A stretch of 63,222 nucleotides of DNA from an uncultured Eubacteriales bacterium. GTDB taxonomy: Bacteria; Bacillota; Clostridia; Christensenellales; CAG-917. Numbering within the stretch: position 1 is the stretch's first letter; every line of letters starts with the position of its first letter. Under the pieces are notes generated by a model that did not search any database, had not been told where the DNA came from, and saw only the letters and a list, made by a program, of their open reading frames with translations. Below are positions 35,673-44,231 of the stretch, piece by piece. The stretch is from the NCBI GenBank assembly GCA_900322215.1, contig ONYW01000005.1, forward strand, positions 1 through 63,222. Direction: 5' to 3'. A program made the position numbers and the translations under genes.

Positions 35673-37169
35673 ATGTATTTTTCTGAATACTTTAAGGTTA
35701 ATAAACAAAAGGTTCGCGAATACGGTGCGATTGATATTAATTTGGTGTGCGATTTACCATTGTTTATTGATCCAATGTTAATTTTTAACAGCGAAAAACC
35801 GGAATATAAAGAGCTCCACGAACAAATAATTAAATATTTTCATTTTTTAGCACAAAAATCAGTATCTGGTTTTACAGATGGGGAGCTTCGCACATATTTT
35901 AATTTTAGCGAAATCAAAAATAATTGGCTTGGATATTCTAAAACAGGTAATGCGGGAAACGGGAACGGGAAAGCATTTTCAGTGTTTTTTGCACAAAATA
36001 TACGGTTTGCACTACAAACTCACAATATAAGCGCAGGCATACACTTTGAAAAAGCATTATTATTGTTTGATGGTAATGGGCGCGACAAAATCAGTGATTT
36101 AACCACACATTTAATTTTGGATTATTTGGCCCAATATACACAAGCATTTGCTATTAAAAATATTGATGATAAATATCTTGGGAAGTTCTTTTTGGAATCC
36201 AATTTCAACTATCAAACCGAAAGTTTTGTAAGCACAGAATACATCTTACCATATATAATCAATGACAAAGGGAACCCTGAATTTATTCTTTTAACCCCTA
36301 AAGATATATTGCGCAAAGAAGAGCCTACAATCAATAAGAAAGATTTTGAAAGGCGCTATGATGATATTCGAAATATCATAGACAATTCTGCCATTCGAAG
36401 TCAATTGAACAATTATATTGCAAAAGCCGTTTCAGAATATGAAAAAGCTTGTCAAGCCGAACAGAAAAAGCCAAAAGCTTCTGAAATAACAAAAATCGAA
36501 AAGCGCTCATTTATGGAGGCTTTAAGCTTTATTCCTGAATTATATGATTATTATGTAAAATTAAAAGAAGCGGAGAAGACTTTTGTAATAGATGAGGCAT
36601 TTAACGAGACCATTGAACAACTAGACAAATTTTATACTGCGTCACAGTCTTTAATTCACTTGTTTCACTCACATATTCATGAGAGAGCGACAGGATTATC
36701 AGCTCGAGAAGAGTCAAAACAAAGAATAAAATGGTATAAGCATATTATTGAAGATTGTGATGGCTATAAAAATCTATATTATAATAACCTACCGATAGCA
36801 ACAGAAGATGATTTGCAAAGGTTGTTCCGATTTGTTTGGTATGGTACGGACTTTGATGTAAATTACGAAACAAATAATGGACGAGGCGAATCAGATATAA
36901 AAGTATCGTTTGGGGCAAAAGACAAAAATATCATAGAATTTAAATTAGCCAGCAATCCGAGACTATCTCATATCTTTGATCAAGTAAAAGTATATGAAAA
37001 TGCCAACCAATGTAGCGATAGTCTTTATGTGATATTCTATTTTTCACAAGAAGAATATTTTAAGGTAAAAAAAATGATTGCCGACACGCACATGGGCTCT
37101 AAAATAGATGATAGCATTTTTCTTGTTGATTGCAGAGAAGACAACAAAACATCGGCGTCTCGCATATAG
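35673..37169 (+). CDS. Unassigned protein with C-terminal PD-(D/E)xK-like nuclease motif
   Basis: 498 residues, very AT-rich, with its own consensus promoter and GGATAAA ribosome site. Near residues 405-425 the sequence G-R-G-E-S-D-I-K-V-S-F-G-A followed by I-I-E-F-K-L-A has the E/D...D...E-x-K pattern of PD-(D/E)xK nucleases, with a following helix and V-K-V-Y-E. The N-terminal 200 residues (G-A-I-D-I-N-L-V-C-D-L-P-L-F-I-D-P) and the helical middle match no family I know. It lies between RloAB and a restriction-modification locus, so an anti-phage role is a reasonable inference. No partner gene is co-transcribed, so it may act alone. Confidence 0.6.
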   Translation: MYFSEYFKVNKQKVREYGAIDINLVCDLPLFIDPMLIFNSEKPEYKELHEQIIKYFHFLAQKSVSGFTDGELRTYFNFSEIKNNWLGYSKTGNAGNGNGKAFSVFFAQNIRFALQTHNISAGIHFEKALLLFDGNGRDKISDLTTHLILDYLAQYTQAFAIKNIDDKYLGKFFLESNFNYQTESFVSTEYILPYIINDKGNPEFILLTPKDILRKEEPTINKKDFERRYDDIRNIIDNSAIRSQLNNYIAKAVSEYEKACQAEQKKPKASEITKIEKRSFMEALSFIPELYDYYVKLKEAEKTFVIDEAFNETIEQLDKFYTASQSLIHLFHSHIHERATGLSAREESKQRIKWYKHIIEDCDGYKNLYYNNLPIATEDDLQRLFRFVWYGTDFDVNYETNNGRGESDIKVSFGAKDKNIIEFKLASNPRLSHIFDQVKVYENANQCSDSLYVIFYFSQEEYFKVKKMIADTHMGSKIDDSIFLVDCREDNKTSASRI

Positions 37170-37205
37170 CAACATTATATGTGAAATTTTTTGTGTTGTA
37201 TAATA

Positions 37206-37496
37206 TTATAAACTGTTCAAGAAGTCGTTGAGGAGAGAAAGTTGAGTGGGAGAAAGGTCTTCCACTCTATTTTTTTGTTGGGGTGGAAGGTCTTGGGGAC
37301 CGAAGAATTGCTCGAGAGTGATGCCGAGGGCGTCGCAGATGTAGGCAAGATATTCGACCGTCGGAGACTTCTCCCCGCGTTCAAGTTGATAGATATACGT
37401 CGGAGACACGCCGGCAAGATTGGCAAGCGCATTTTGAGACCAGCCCTTTCTTTCGCGTAGCATTTTTATACGCAATCCAAGTTCTCTTTTTTCCAT
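37206..37496 (-). CDS. XRE-family control protein of the restriction-modification locus
   Basis: 96 residues: a lambda-repressor-like helix-turn-helix (about 8-62, with W-S-Q-N-A-L-A-N-L-A-G-V-S-P-T-Y-I in three parts) and a short C-terminal tail. It is divergent from the methyltransferase genes, and the 136 bp between them carry repeated operator-like sites that overlap a promoter. This arrangement is that of C-proteins or repressors that time restriction-modification expression. Composition is host-like, unlike the gene to its left. Confidence 0.85.
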   Translation of the reverse strand: MEKRELGLRIKMLRERKGWSQNALANLAGVSPTYIYQLERGEKSPTVEYLAYICDALGITLEQFFGPQDLPPQQKNRVEDLSPTQLSLLNDFLNSL

Positions 37497-37518
37497 AAAA
37501 CCACGACCTCCGAGATAG

Positions 37519-37615
37519 AACTATAGTTATAGTTTATGCTCAAAAGTGCGATGATATTAAAACTATGGTGTTGTATTATTCAAACTATTGTGTTATAATT
37601 TGAAAACAATAGTTT
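37519..37615. promoter_or_regulatory. Operator cluster between the XRE gene and the methyltransferase
   Basis: Related sites: AACTATAGTT (37519-37528) running into TATAGTTT (37528-37535), AAACTATGGTGTT (37560-37572), AAACTATTGTGTT (37582-37594) and the inverted AACAATAGTTT (37605-37615). One copy lies inside the -35/-10 spacer of the methyltransferase promoter. Confidence 0.6.
37571..37599 (+). promoter_or_regulatory. Promoter of the methyltransferase operon
   Basis: TTGTAT (37571-37576), 17 bp, TATAAT (37594-37599), 33 bp before the ATG; it overlaps the operator-like repeats. Confidence 0.65.
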
Positions 37616-37632
37616 AATTTCGGACAATTTTT

Positions 37633-38286
37633 ATGAACGATAGTAAAAACTCACAAATCAAGTCAAAAGAGCGCGTAGCGGAGCGCGGCGAAGTGTTTAC
37701 AAACGAGCGCGAAGTTAAGGCTATGTGCGACCTAGTCAAAGACGAGACGGAGCGCATAGACAGCAGATTTTTGGAGCCTGCGTGCGGAAACGGCAACTTT
37801 CTTGCGGAGATACTCACGAGAAAACTCGCGGTTGTGGAAAAGTCGTACGGCAAGAACCTCGCGGACTATGAAAAATACAGCCTTGTCGCCGTGTCCAGCA
37901 TATACGGCGTGGACATAATGGCGGACAACGCCGAAGAGTGCCGCGAAAGGATGCTGTCTATTTGGGAGACCGCATACAAAAAAATGTTTAAGTCTTCCCC
38001 GACCTTTGACGAGTGCAAAAAAGCCGCCACTTTCATACTCTCTCGCAACATACTGTGCGGAGACGCTTTGACGCTCCTTGACGACAAGGGCGAGCCGATA
38101 GTCTTTTCGGAGTGGTCGCTTGTGGGCAACAACGTAAAGCGCAGAGATTTCACTCTTGCAAACCTCTTGCAAACGCAATCGTATTATGAACTCCCGCTCT
38201 TTGAAGACGTAGAGGACGTCGCAATCCCGCGTCCTGTAAAAGAGTTTGCCCCAATACATTTCAGGAAGGTATATCAAGATGAGTGA
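37633..38286 (+). CDS. DNA methyltransferase polypeptide 1 (SAM-binding half)
   Basis: 217 residues. The N-terminus has G-E-V-F-T-N-E-R-E-V and motif I F-L-E-P-A-C-G-N-G-N-F-L, the SAM-binding signature of N6-adenine methyltransferases of the Eco57I/type I group. A D-I-M-A-D-N acidic loop follows. No N-P-P-Y catalytic motif is present, so it is incomplete alone. It overlaps the next gene by 8 bp and probably acts with it. Host-like codon use. No clear ribosome site before the ATG. Confidence 0.75.
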   Translation: MNDSKNSQIKSKERVAERGEVFTNEREVKAMCDLVKDETERIDSRFLEPACGNGNFLAEILTRKLAVVEKSYGKNLADYEKYSLVAVSSIYGVDIMADNAEECRERMLSIWETAYKKMFKSSPTFDECKKAATFILSRNILCGDALTLLDDKGEPIVFSEWSLVGNNVKRRDFTLANLLQTQSYYELPLFEDVEDVAIPRPVKEFAPIHFRKVYQDE

Positions 38287-39781
38287 CGTTTTCAACAACT
38301 TATACAAACCGGACGTCCTAAGTTGCCTTGCGGACCTTTCAAACGACGAGGTCTTCACTCCTCCGAGCATAGCAAACGATATGCTCGATCTCCTACCGCA
38401 AGAGCTCTTTGAAGATCCAAACACAACCTTCCTCGACCCTTTCACAAAGTCGGGCGTGTTTCTCCGTGAAATCGCAAAGCGACTAATAATAGGCTTGGAA
38501 AGCAAAATCCCAAACCTCGAAGAGCGTATAGACCATATCTTCAAAAAGCAACTATACGGCATTGCAATCACCGAACTCACAAGCCTGCTCTCCCGCAGAA
38601 GCGTGTATTGTTCTAAATATCCAAACAGCAAATTCTCCGTTGCGCAATTTGAAAACGTACAAGGCAATATAAGATACAAAAACACACAGCACGAATGGGT
38701 GAAAGGCAAATGTTGTTTTTGCGGAGCAACCGAGAGCGAATACGGCGGCAAAAAGCGCGAAGGGCTTGAAACTCACGCTTATGAGTTCATCCACACCACA
38801 AAACCACAGGAGATTTTCAATATGAAATTTGACGTAATCATAGGCAACCCACCTTATCAAATGAGTGACGGGGCCGGCGGCAACGGAACAAGTGCCGTTC
38901 CTATTTATGATATGTTCGTCCAACAAGCAAAAAAACTCAAACCTAAATATCTTACGATGATAATTCCCGCTCGTTGGTTCTCTGGTGGACGAAATCTCGA
39001 TGAATTTAGAGAAGAAATGCTACAAGATAGTCACGTACGAGTTATTTGCGACTTTTTTAAGTCGGAAGATTGCTTCCCTGGCGTTGACCTATCGGGCGGC
39101 GTTTGTTATTTTTTATGGGATAGAGATAATGCAGGAGATTGTACAATTAAAAATATTAGTGGCAATGTTTCCAATGAAATGATTCGCCCGTTGTTGGAAC
39201 CTAATTCATCAACATTTATTAGATTTAACAAAGGCGTTAAAATATTGCGCAAAATTAGGGACAATCAGTTTAAAAGCTTTTCAGACATAGTTCAAACATA
39301 TATGCCTTTTGGAATACGTGCAAATATTAAGCCAGAACAGACAGGTGAATATGTGTTATATGCTTATCCAAATAAAGGATATTGCAATAAAAATTGGTCG
39401 CTATCGCATCGCGAGTGGATTGATAAATGGAAAATATTTATATCAAAAGCATATGGTGAGCGCGGTGAGTTTCCTTATTTAGTCATTGGTAAACCATTCA
39501 TTGGCGTCCCACAATCATTGTGTACAGAAACATATTTATTAATTGGACCTTTTGAAAACGAAACAATTACAAAAAATGTTGTTTCATACATGAAAACCAA
39601 GTTTTTCAGGTTCCTTGTGCTACTAAAGAAAAACACTCAAAATGCAGTAAGAGGTGTCTATGAATTTGTCCCTACGCAAGATTTTTCAAAACCGTGGACA
39701 GATGAAGAATTGTATGAAAAATACCATCTCACTCAAGAAGAAATCAACTTTATCGAGTCGATGATTCGTCCAATGGAGTGA
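38279..39781 (+). CDS. DNA adenine methyltransferase polypeptide 2 (Eco57I-like)
   Basis: 500 residues from ATG 38279 (AGGAAGG upstream). It has V-F-T-P-P-S-I-A, a motif-I-like F-L-D-P-F-T-K-S-G-V-F-L, a Cys pair resembling a zinc site (C-C-F-C near 145), and the catalytic motif IV I-I-G-N-P-P-Y-Q (about 190). The C-terminal part (about 240-490) should hold target recognition. Codons before about 38900 are GC-rich and host-like, while those after are AT-rich, so the target-recognition half appears to have a different origin. It probably protects host DNA from the restriction protein encoded 1.2 kb downstream. Confidence 0.85.
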   Translation: MSDVFNNLYKPDVLSCLADLSNDEVFTPPSIANDMLDLLPQELFEDPNTTFLDPFTKSGVFLREIAKRLIIGLESKIPNLEERIDHIFKKQLYGIAITELTSLLSRRSVYCSKYPNSKFSVAQFENVQGNIRYKNTQHEWVKGKCCFCGATESEYGGKKREGLETHAYEFIHTTKPQEIFNMKFDVIIGNPPYQMSDGAGGNGTSAVPIYDMFVQQAKKLKPKYLTMIIPARWFSGGRNLDEFREEMLQDSHVRVICDFFKSEDCFPGVDLSGGVCYFLWDRDNAGDCTIKNISGNVSNEMIRPLLEPNSSTFIRFNKGVKILRKIRDNQFKSFSDIVQTYMPFGIRANIKPEQTGEYVLYAYPNKGYCNKNWSLSHREWIDKWKIFISKAYGERGEFPYLVIGKPFIGVPQSLCTETYLLIGPFENETITKNVVSYMKTKFFRFLVLLKKNTQNAVRGVYEFVPTQDFSKPWTDEELYEKYHLTQEEINFIESMIRPME

Positions 39782-39844
39782 TTTTAAATAGCAAAACTGA
39801 AAATGCTCACAAAATGCTACCCCAAAAGTTAAATTGCCCACATT

Positions 39845-39873
39845 TTGTCACCTTGTTTTCTAAAAATTATATG
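39845..39873 (+). promoter_or_regulatory. Internal promoter in the restriction-modification locus
   Basis: TTGTCA (39845-39850), 17 bp, TATATG (39868-39873), 52 bp before the small gene at 39926. It could express the accessory and restriction genes independently of methylation. Confidence 0.5.
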
Positions 39874-39925
39874 TTAAAATAGCATTATCCTGATAGGAAA
39901 TACAAATGACAAAGGAGAAAACTAT

Positions 39926-40165
39926 ATGACACATGAAGAAAAGAAAAAACAAGCAAAGGAAGCGCTGTCTTATTTTGCAGATATAGTTGGAGAGTTCACC
40001 CCCGAAGAGCGTGGCGAGTTTTTGCGTGAATGCGCCTATGATTTAGTTCAAAAGATTTTTTTGAAAAACTACATGGGGGACAAAGCAGTGCTTGCAAAAG
40101 AGATCTGCGACAATATGGCAGATTTTATAAGACATAGTATATATGGATGTCCAAAGGAGCAATAA
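39926..40165 (+). CDS. Small helical protein, unknown
   Basis: 79 residues, acidic and probably all-helical, with strong ribosome site AAAGGAG. No family is recognised. It ends 2 bp before the DUF2971 gene, so the two are co-translated. AT-rich codons match the flanking cassette and not the host-like restriction gene. Confidence 0.6.
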   Translation: MTHEEKKKQAKEALSYFADIVGEFTPEERGEFLRECAYDLVQKIFLKNYMGDKAVLAKEICDNMADFIRHSIYGCPKEQ

Positions 40166-40167
40166 AG

Positions 40168-40998
40168 ATGATTCCAAATATTATAATGCCGTTGGGCGAC
40201 CCTGATAAAATCACTGAAACCAATCCTTATCTTTATCATTATACAACAATTCCAGCATTGCATAATATGTTTCAAACCAATCAAATTTGGTTTGGCAATA
40301 CAAAAAATATGAATGATAAAGCGGAGGTTATAGGCTTTTTTAGAACTCTTTCAAAACTAATAAATGATTCATTCCCTGATGATACTCCACAAAAACAAAG
40401 AGTATTAGATTTAATAAACCATAAAAAAGAACTAGCGCATTCCTTTGTTATGTGTTTTTCCATATTAGAAGATGATGCCGCGCAATGGGAAAGGTATAGC
40501 GATAATGCATATGGCGTGTGTCTAAAATTTAACACAAAAACGCTTGTAAAAATATGTGATTCAAATAAATATTGGATGAAAAAAGTCGTATATTCACTTA
40601 AAGAAAAGAATAATCATAATTATAATAGATTATCTTGCTATATCAATACTGGACTGTTGTTAGACTCATCATCAATAAAAGAATTGATTATGGAATTAAG
40701 TTTAATAAGTTTATATCACAAACACCCCTCTTTTCAATCAGAACAAGAAGTTAGAATTATACAATTAGCTGAAGCAGAAAGGGACTCTTATCAATACAAA
40801 GAAATAAACAACACAATAAAAAGGATGTTCGTTTTTGATTTAAAACAACATGGTGTCACTTTTGAGGACTTGATTGACGGAATAATTATTGCTCCGCGTT
40901 CTCAACAATCTGTTGAAGAACTCAAAACGTATATTGATTCTTTGGGATTTCATAAATTAAGCAAAAAAATAAGAAAATCCGATTGCCCACTAAGGTAA
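40168..40998 (+). CDS. DUF2971 family protein
   Basis: 276 residues from ATG 40168 (AAAGGAG upstream). The family pattern is present: Y-L-Y-H-Y-T-T near residue 21, I-W-F-G-N-T-K-N-M-N-D, a central F-V-M-C-F-S and Q-W-E-R-Y-S-D-N-A-Y-G-V-C-L, E-Q-E-V-R-I-I, and I-I-I-A-P-R. The role of DUF2971 is not established; members are often found in accessory and defence regions. Its position between methyltransferase and restriction genes suggests a link to that system. AT-rich; gap of 4 bp to the restriction gene. Confidence 0.8.
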   Translation: MIPNIIMPLGDPDKITETNPYLYHYTTIPALHNMFQTNQIWFGNTKNMNDKAEVIGFFRTLSKLINDSFPDDTPQKQRVLDLINHKKELAHSFVMCFSILEDDAAQWERYSDNAYGVCLKFNTKTLVKICDSNKYWMKKVVYSLKEKNNHNYNRLSCYINTGLLLDSSSIKELIMELSLISLYHKHPSFQSEQEVRIIQLAEAERDSYQYKEINNTIKRMFVFDLKQHGVTFEDLIDGIIIAPRSQQSVEELKTYIDSLGFHKLSKKIRKSDCPLR

Positions 40999-41002
40999 AG
41001 TT

Positions 41003-43897
41003 ATGAACTTCTTCCCTAAAAGACCAAACTCCAATCCAACGATATATGCGTATCAAGACACCAATCCGCAATATGACGGACTGCTTAAAGTCGGGTACAC
41101 GGAGAAAGACGCGGCAAAGCGCGTGGCTCAACAATACCCTACAAAACGCCCGGACGGAAGTGTGCCATACCGCATAGTGTTCACCGAATCCGCTATGTTT
41201 GAAGACGGTACGTCTTTCACAGACCACGAAGTGCATCGTGTACTCAAAAAGAAAGGATTTGAAGCCGTTGGCGGAGAGTGGTTCAAATGCACAGTAGACG
41301 ACGTGAGAGCGGCGGTGCTTGCAATCAAGACGCACACGAGCAACGTGGAAAACCGCACGCGCAGTTTTGGTATGCGCCCGGAACAGATTGAAGCGGTTGA
41401 AAAGACTATGGCGTATTTCAAGTCTTTGAAGACAGGCGAGTTTCCGCGCTTCCTTTGGAATGCAAAAATGCGCTTTGGCAAGACATTTGCCACATACGAG
41501 CTTGCAAAGAAGATGGGGTTCAAGCGTATTCTCATTCTCACCTTCAAACCTGCTGTGCAAAGTGCCTGGCAAGAAGACCTGCTCACACACATTGATTTTG
41601 AGGGGTGGCAATTCGTTTGTCGTCCGAAGACTTCAAGCGAGCCGAACATTGCAGAGCAATATGAGGCGGCGGACAAGACAAAGCCTATCGTGTGCTTTGG
41701 CTCCTTCCAAGATTTTCTCGGCGTAGACAAATCTACGGGGACAATAAAAGAACAGCACAAGTGGGTGCGAGAGCTCAACTGGGACTTGGTCGTCTTTGAC
41801 GAATATCACTTTGGCGCATGGCGCGACAATGCCAAAAAGTTGTTCGACACAAAAGATGACGACGACTCCTACGACACATTTGACGCGGAAGAATATGCAA
41901 AGAGCGAGATGAACAACGCTCTTGATGAGACGTGGCTCCCTATCACGGCAAGATATTATCTCTACCTTTCCGGCACACCGTTTAGGGCTCTCAACAACGG
42001 CGAGTTTGTCGAAGACCAAATCTACAGTTGGACGTATAGCGACGAACAGCGCGCAAAAGAAGCATGGGACGGCGACGACAATCCCTACTCCGCTCTTCCG
42101 CGCATGGTTATGATGACGTACAAAATCCCGGACAGCATAACCGAGATTGCAAAACAGGGAGAATTTGACGAGTTTGACCTAAACGTCTTCTTCTCCGCAG
42201 AAGGTAGTGGCAAGAACGCACAATTCAAATATAAGGACTACGTACAAAAGTGGCTTGACCTCATCCGCGGTTCATATCTTGGCACGACGACGGACGAACT
42301 TAAACTCGGCGCAAAGAAACCCGATATGCCTTATGGCAATACGGTGTTGCTCTCCATTCTCACGCACACGCTTTGGCTGTTGCCAAACGTCGCGAGTTGC
42401 TATGCCATGTCAAACTTGCTATCCGAAAAACAAAACGCATTTTATCATGACTACAACATAGTCGTTTGCGCAGGCGCACAGGCAGGTATCGGCGTTGAAG
42501 CATTGCCGCCCGTCTACAAAGCAATGGGCGATCCTTTGAAAACAAAGACTATAACTCTCTCTTGCGGCAAACTCACGACAGGCGTCACGATACGCCCTTG
42601 GACGGGCATCTTTATGCTCCGCAATCTCAAGAGCCCGGAGACATATTTTCAAGCGGCATTCCGCGTCCAATCTCCTTGGGAAGTTGACGCCGACGGTGGC
42701 AAAAAAGAGATACTCAAACAGGAATGCTACATATTCGACTTTGCGCTGAATCGGGCTTTAATGCAGATAAAAGAGTATGCTAAAGGTCTGAATGTGAACG
42801 GAGAGAGTCTTGAAACAAACGTCGCAGAGTTCACAAGTTTCTTGCCCGTTCTCGCCTATGACGGCAGCGCAATGAAACAAATAAGCGCCGCAGAAATCCT
42901 TGATATCACAATGTCCGGCACTTCCGCAACCCTGCTTGCTCGTAGGTGGCAAAGCGCTCTCCTTGTCAACGTCACAAACGACGTTCTCAACAAACTCTTG
43001 AACAACAAAGAGGCATTAGACGCCTTGATGAAAATTGAAGGTTTTAGAAATCTCAACAAAGATATCGAGACAATAATTATCAAGTCCGAACACGTCAAGG
43101 ACGCAAAGAAAGATCCGTCTCCAAAATCCGAGCACGAGAAAAAGGCTATTTCAGAAGAAGAAAAGGAATACAAATCAAAACGCAAAGAGATTCAAGAAAA
43201 ACTCATCAAGTTTGCAACTCGTGTGCCTATATTTATGTATCTTACGGACTACCGCGAGCAATGTCTCAAAGACGTCATCACTCAACTCGAACCGAGTCTT
43301 TTCAAAAAAGTCACAGGCCTTGAAGTCAAGGATTTCAATTTGCTCGTTTCGCTTGGTGTATTCAATGGGGCGGTTATGAACGACGCTGTTTGGAATTTCC
43401 GCCGCTATGAAGATTCAAGTTTGACCTATACGGGTATTGACCGTCATCAAAGCGAGAACATCGGTTTGTGGGACACATCTCTCAGTTATTATGAAGCAAT
43501 GGCAAAACTCCTTGGAGAGTCCGAAATCGCGCCAAAACGCTCAAAAACCGACCGTCCGACAATTCTCTACAAAGAATATGCAAAAGAAGATGACGCCGAA
43601 CCTGTGCTTATTGTAAAGCGTGAAGCCGAGGAAGAACACAAAGTCCCGACAGCCAAAACAACAACCGTGGCTCCAATCAAACCCGTTCCCAAGCCGATTC
43701 CTTCCCCACAAGAAAAGCCGAAGACCAAAGTCCTCGACTTGTCAGGGGTTAAAGTGGGCGCGATTGTCACACACAAAGCATTTGGCAAAGGCACAATCAT
43801 CTCACTTTCCGGCGAATATGTGACAGTTGATTTTGAAAACGTTCAAAAATCGTTCCAGTTTCCGAACGCATTTATTCAAGGATTCCTGTCAATCTAA
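41003..43897 (+). CDS. Restriction protein: GIY-YIG-like domain fused to SF2 helicase
   Basis: 964 residues, ribosome site AAGGTAAAG. The N-terminus (about 12-110) looks like a GIY-YIG/T5orf172 nuclease (I-Y-A-Y...L-L-K-V-G-Y-T-E, later G-G-E-W-F). Next is an SF2 helicase/translocase with a variant Walker A (K-M-R-F-G-K-T), a DEAD-box variant D-E-Y-H, S-G-T-P motif III and a C-terminal helicase region with Q-A-A-F-R-V-Q-S. A charged linker and a final domain G-A-I-V-T-H-K-A-F-G-K-G-T (UvrD-C/DUF3553-like fold) follow. It probably cuts unmodified DNA after ATP-driven translocation. Codon use is host-like. Confidence 0.85.
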   Translation: MNFFPKRPNSNPTIYAYQDTNPQYDGLLKVGYTEKDAAKRVAQQYPTKRPDGSVPYRIVFTESAMFEDGTSFTDHEVHRVLKKKGFEAVGGEWFKCTVDDVRAAVLAIKTHTSNVENRTRSFGMRPEQIEAVEKTMAYFKSLKTGEFPRFLWNAKMRFGKTFATYELAKKMGFKRILILTFKPAVQSAWQEDLLTHIDFEGWQFVCRPKTSSEPNIAEQYEAADKTKPIVCFGSFQDFLGVDKSTGTIKEQHKWVRELNWDLVVFDEYHFGAWRDNAKKLFDTKDDDDSYDTFDAEEYAKSEMNNALDETWLPITARYYLYLSGTPFRALNNGEFVEDQIYSWTYSDEQRAKEAWDGDDNPYSALPRMVMMTYKIPDSITEIAKQGEFDEFDLNVFFSAEGSGKNAQFKYKDYVQKWLDLIRGSYLGTTTDELKLGAKKPDMPYGNTVLLSILTHTLWLLPNVASCYAMSNLLSEKQNAFYHDYNIVVCAGAQAGIGVEALPPVYKAMGDPLKTKTITLSCGKLTTGVTIRPWTGIFMLRNLKSPETYFQAAFRVQSPWEVDADGGKKEILKQECYIFDFALNRALMQIKEYAKGLNVNGESLETNVAEFTSFLPVLAYDGSAMKQISAAEILDITMSGTSATLLARRWQSALLVNVTNDVLNKLLNNKEALDALMKIEGFRNLNKDIETIIIKSEHVKDAKKDPSPKSEHEKKAISEEEKEYKSKRKEIQEKLIKFATRVPIFMYLTDYREQCLKDVITQLEPSLFKKVTGLEVKDFNLLVSLGVFNGAVMNDAVWNFRRYEDSSLTYTGIDRHQSENIGLWDTSLSYYEAMAKLLGESEIAPKRSKTDRPTILYKEYAKEDDAEPVLIVKREAEEEHKVPTAKTTTVAPIKPVPKPIPSPQEKPKTKVLDLSGVKVGAIVTHKAFGKGTIISLSGEYVTVDFENVQKSFQFPNAFIQGFLSI

Positions 43898-43957
43898 AAT
43901 ATGATAGAATGGCGGGGTGTGCCCAAACGCAATCCCAAAATAGTTTCGAGTAAAGAA

Positions 43958-43999
43958 AAAACGAACACCGTTTGCATAATTGCATAAAGTGTTCGTTTT
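43958..43999. terminator. Terminator at the right end of the island
   Basis: Perfect 11-bp stem AAAACGAACAC/GTGTTCGTTTT with a 20-nt loop that is itself partly palindromic. It serves the restriction gene and, on the minus strand, tRNA-Asn, whose 3' end is 10 bp away. Confidence 0.75.
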
Positions 44000-44008
44000 A
44001 TTCTCTAA

Positions 44009-44084
44009 TGGCGCCTGTTGAGGGACTCGGACCCCCGACACTTCGGTTAACAGCCGAATGCTCTACCGACTGAGCTAAACAGGC
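44009..44084 (-). tRNA. tRNA-Asn(GTT)
   Basis: A full cloverleaf can be drawn on the minus strand: 7-bp acceptor GCCTGTT/AACAGGC, D-arm GCTC/GAGC, anticodon stem TTCGG/CCGAA with loop C-T-G-T-T-A-A (anticodon GTT), variable region, and T-arm with loop TCCGAGT. The discriminator is G and the CCA end is encoded at 44009-44011. Its 3' end faces the island, and its 3' part is repeated at 27704-27815. Confidence 0.95.
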
Positions 44085-44112
44085 AGGTCATTGCGCCAGC
44101 AATGTCTGAGTG
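44080..44112. repeat. 33-bp repeat copy 1 at the tRNA-Asn 5' end
   Basis: Matches 44118-44150 with one mismatch (38-bp period). It contains an ATTGC-GCCA-GCAAT hairpin and overlaps the first 5 nt of the tRNA. Confidence 0.8.
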
Positions 44113-44117
44113 GATTA

Positions 44118-44150
44118 CAGGCAGGTCATTGCGCCAGCAATGTCTGAATG
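44118..44150. repeat. 33-bp repeat copy 2 upstream of tRNA-Asn
   Basis: Second copy of the 33-bp unit; it includes a second CAGGC identical to the tRNA 5' end, so it may have arisen by slippage or by an attachment-site event. Confidence 0.8.
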
Positions 44151-44231
44151 ATTCAGGCATATTGGAATATTGTTGCGTCGCGACGTATAAAATTGCTGTT
44201 CCGTGCAAACTTTGTCGCTGAATGCTTGTTT

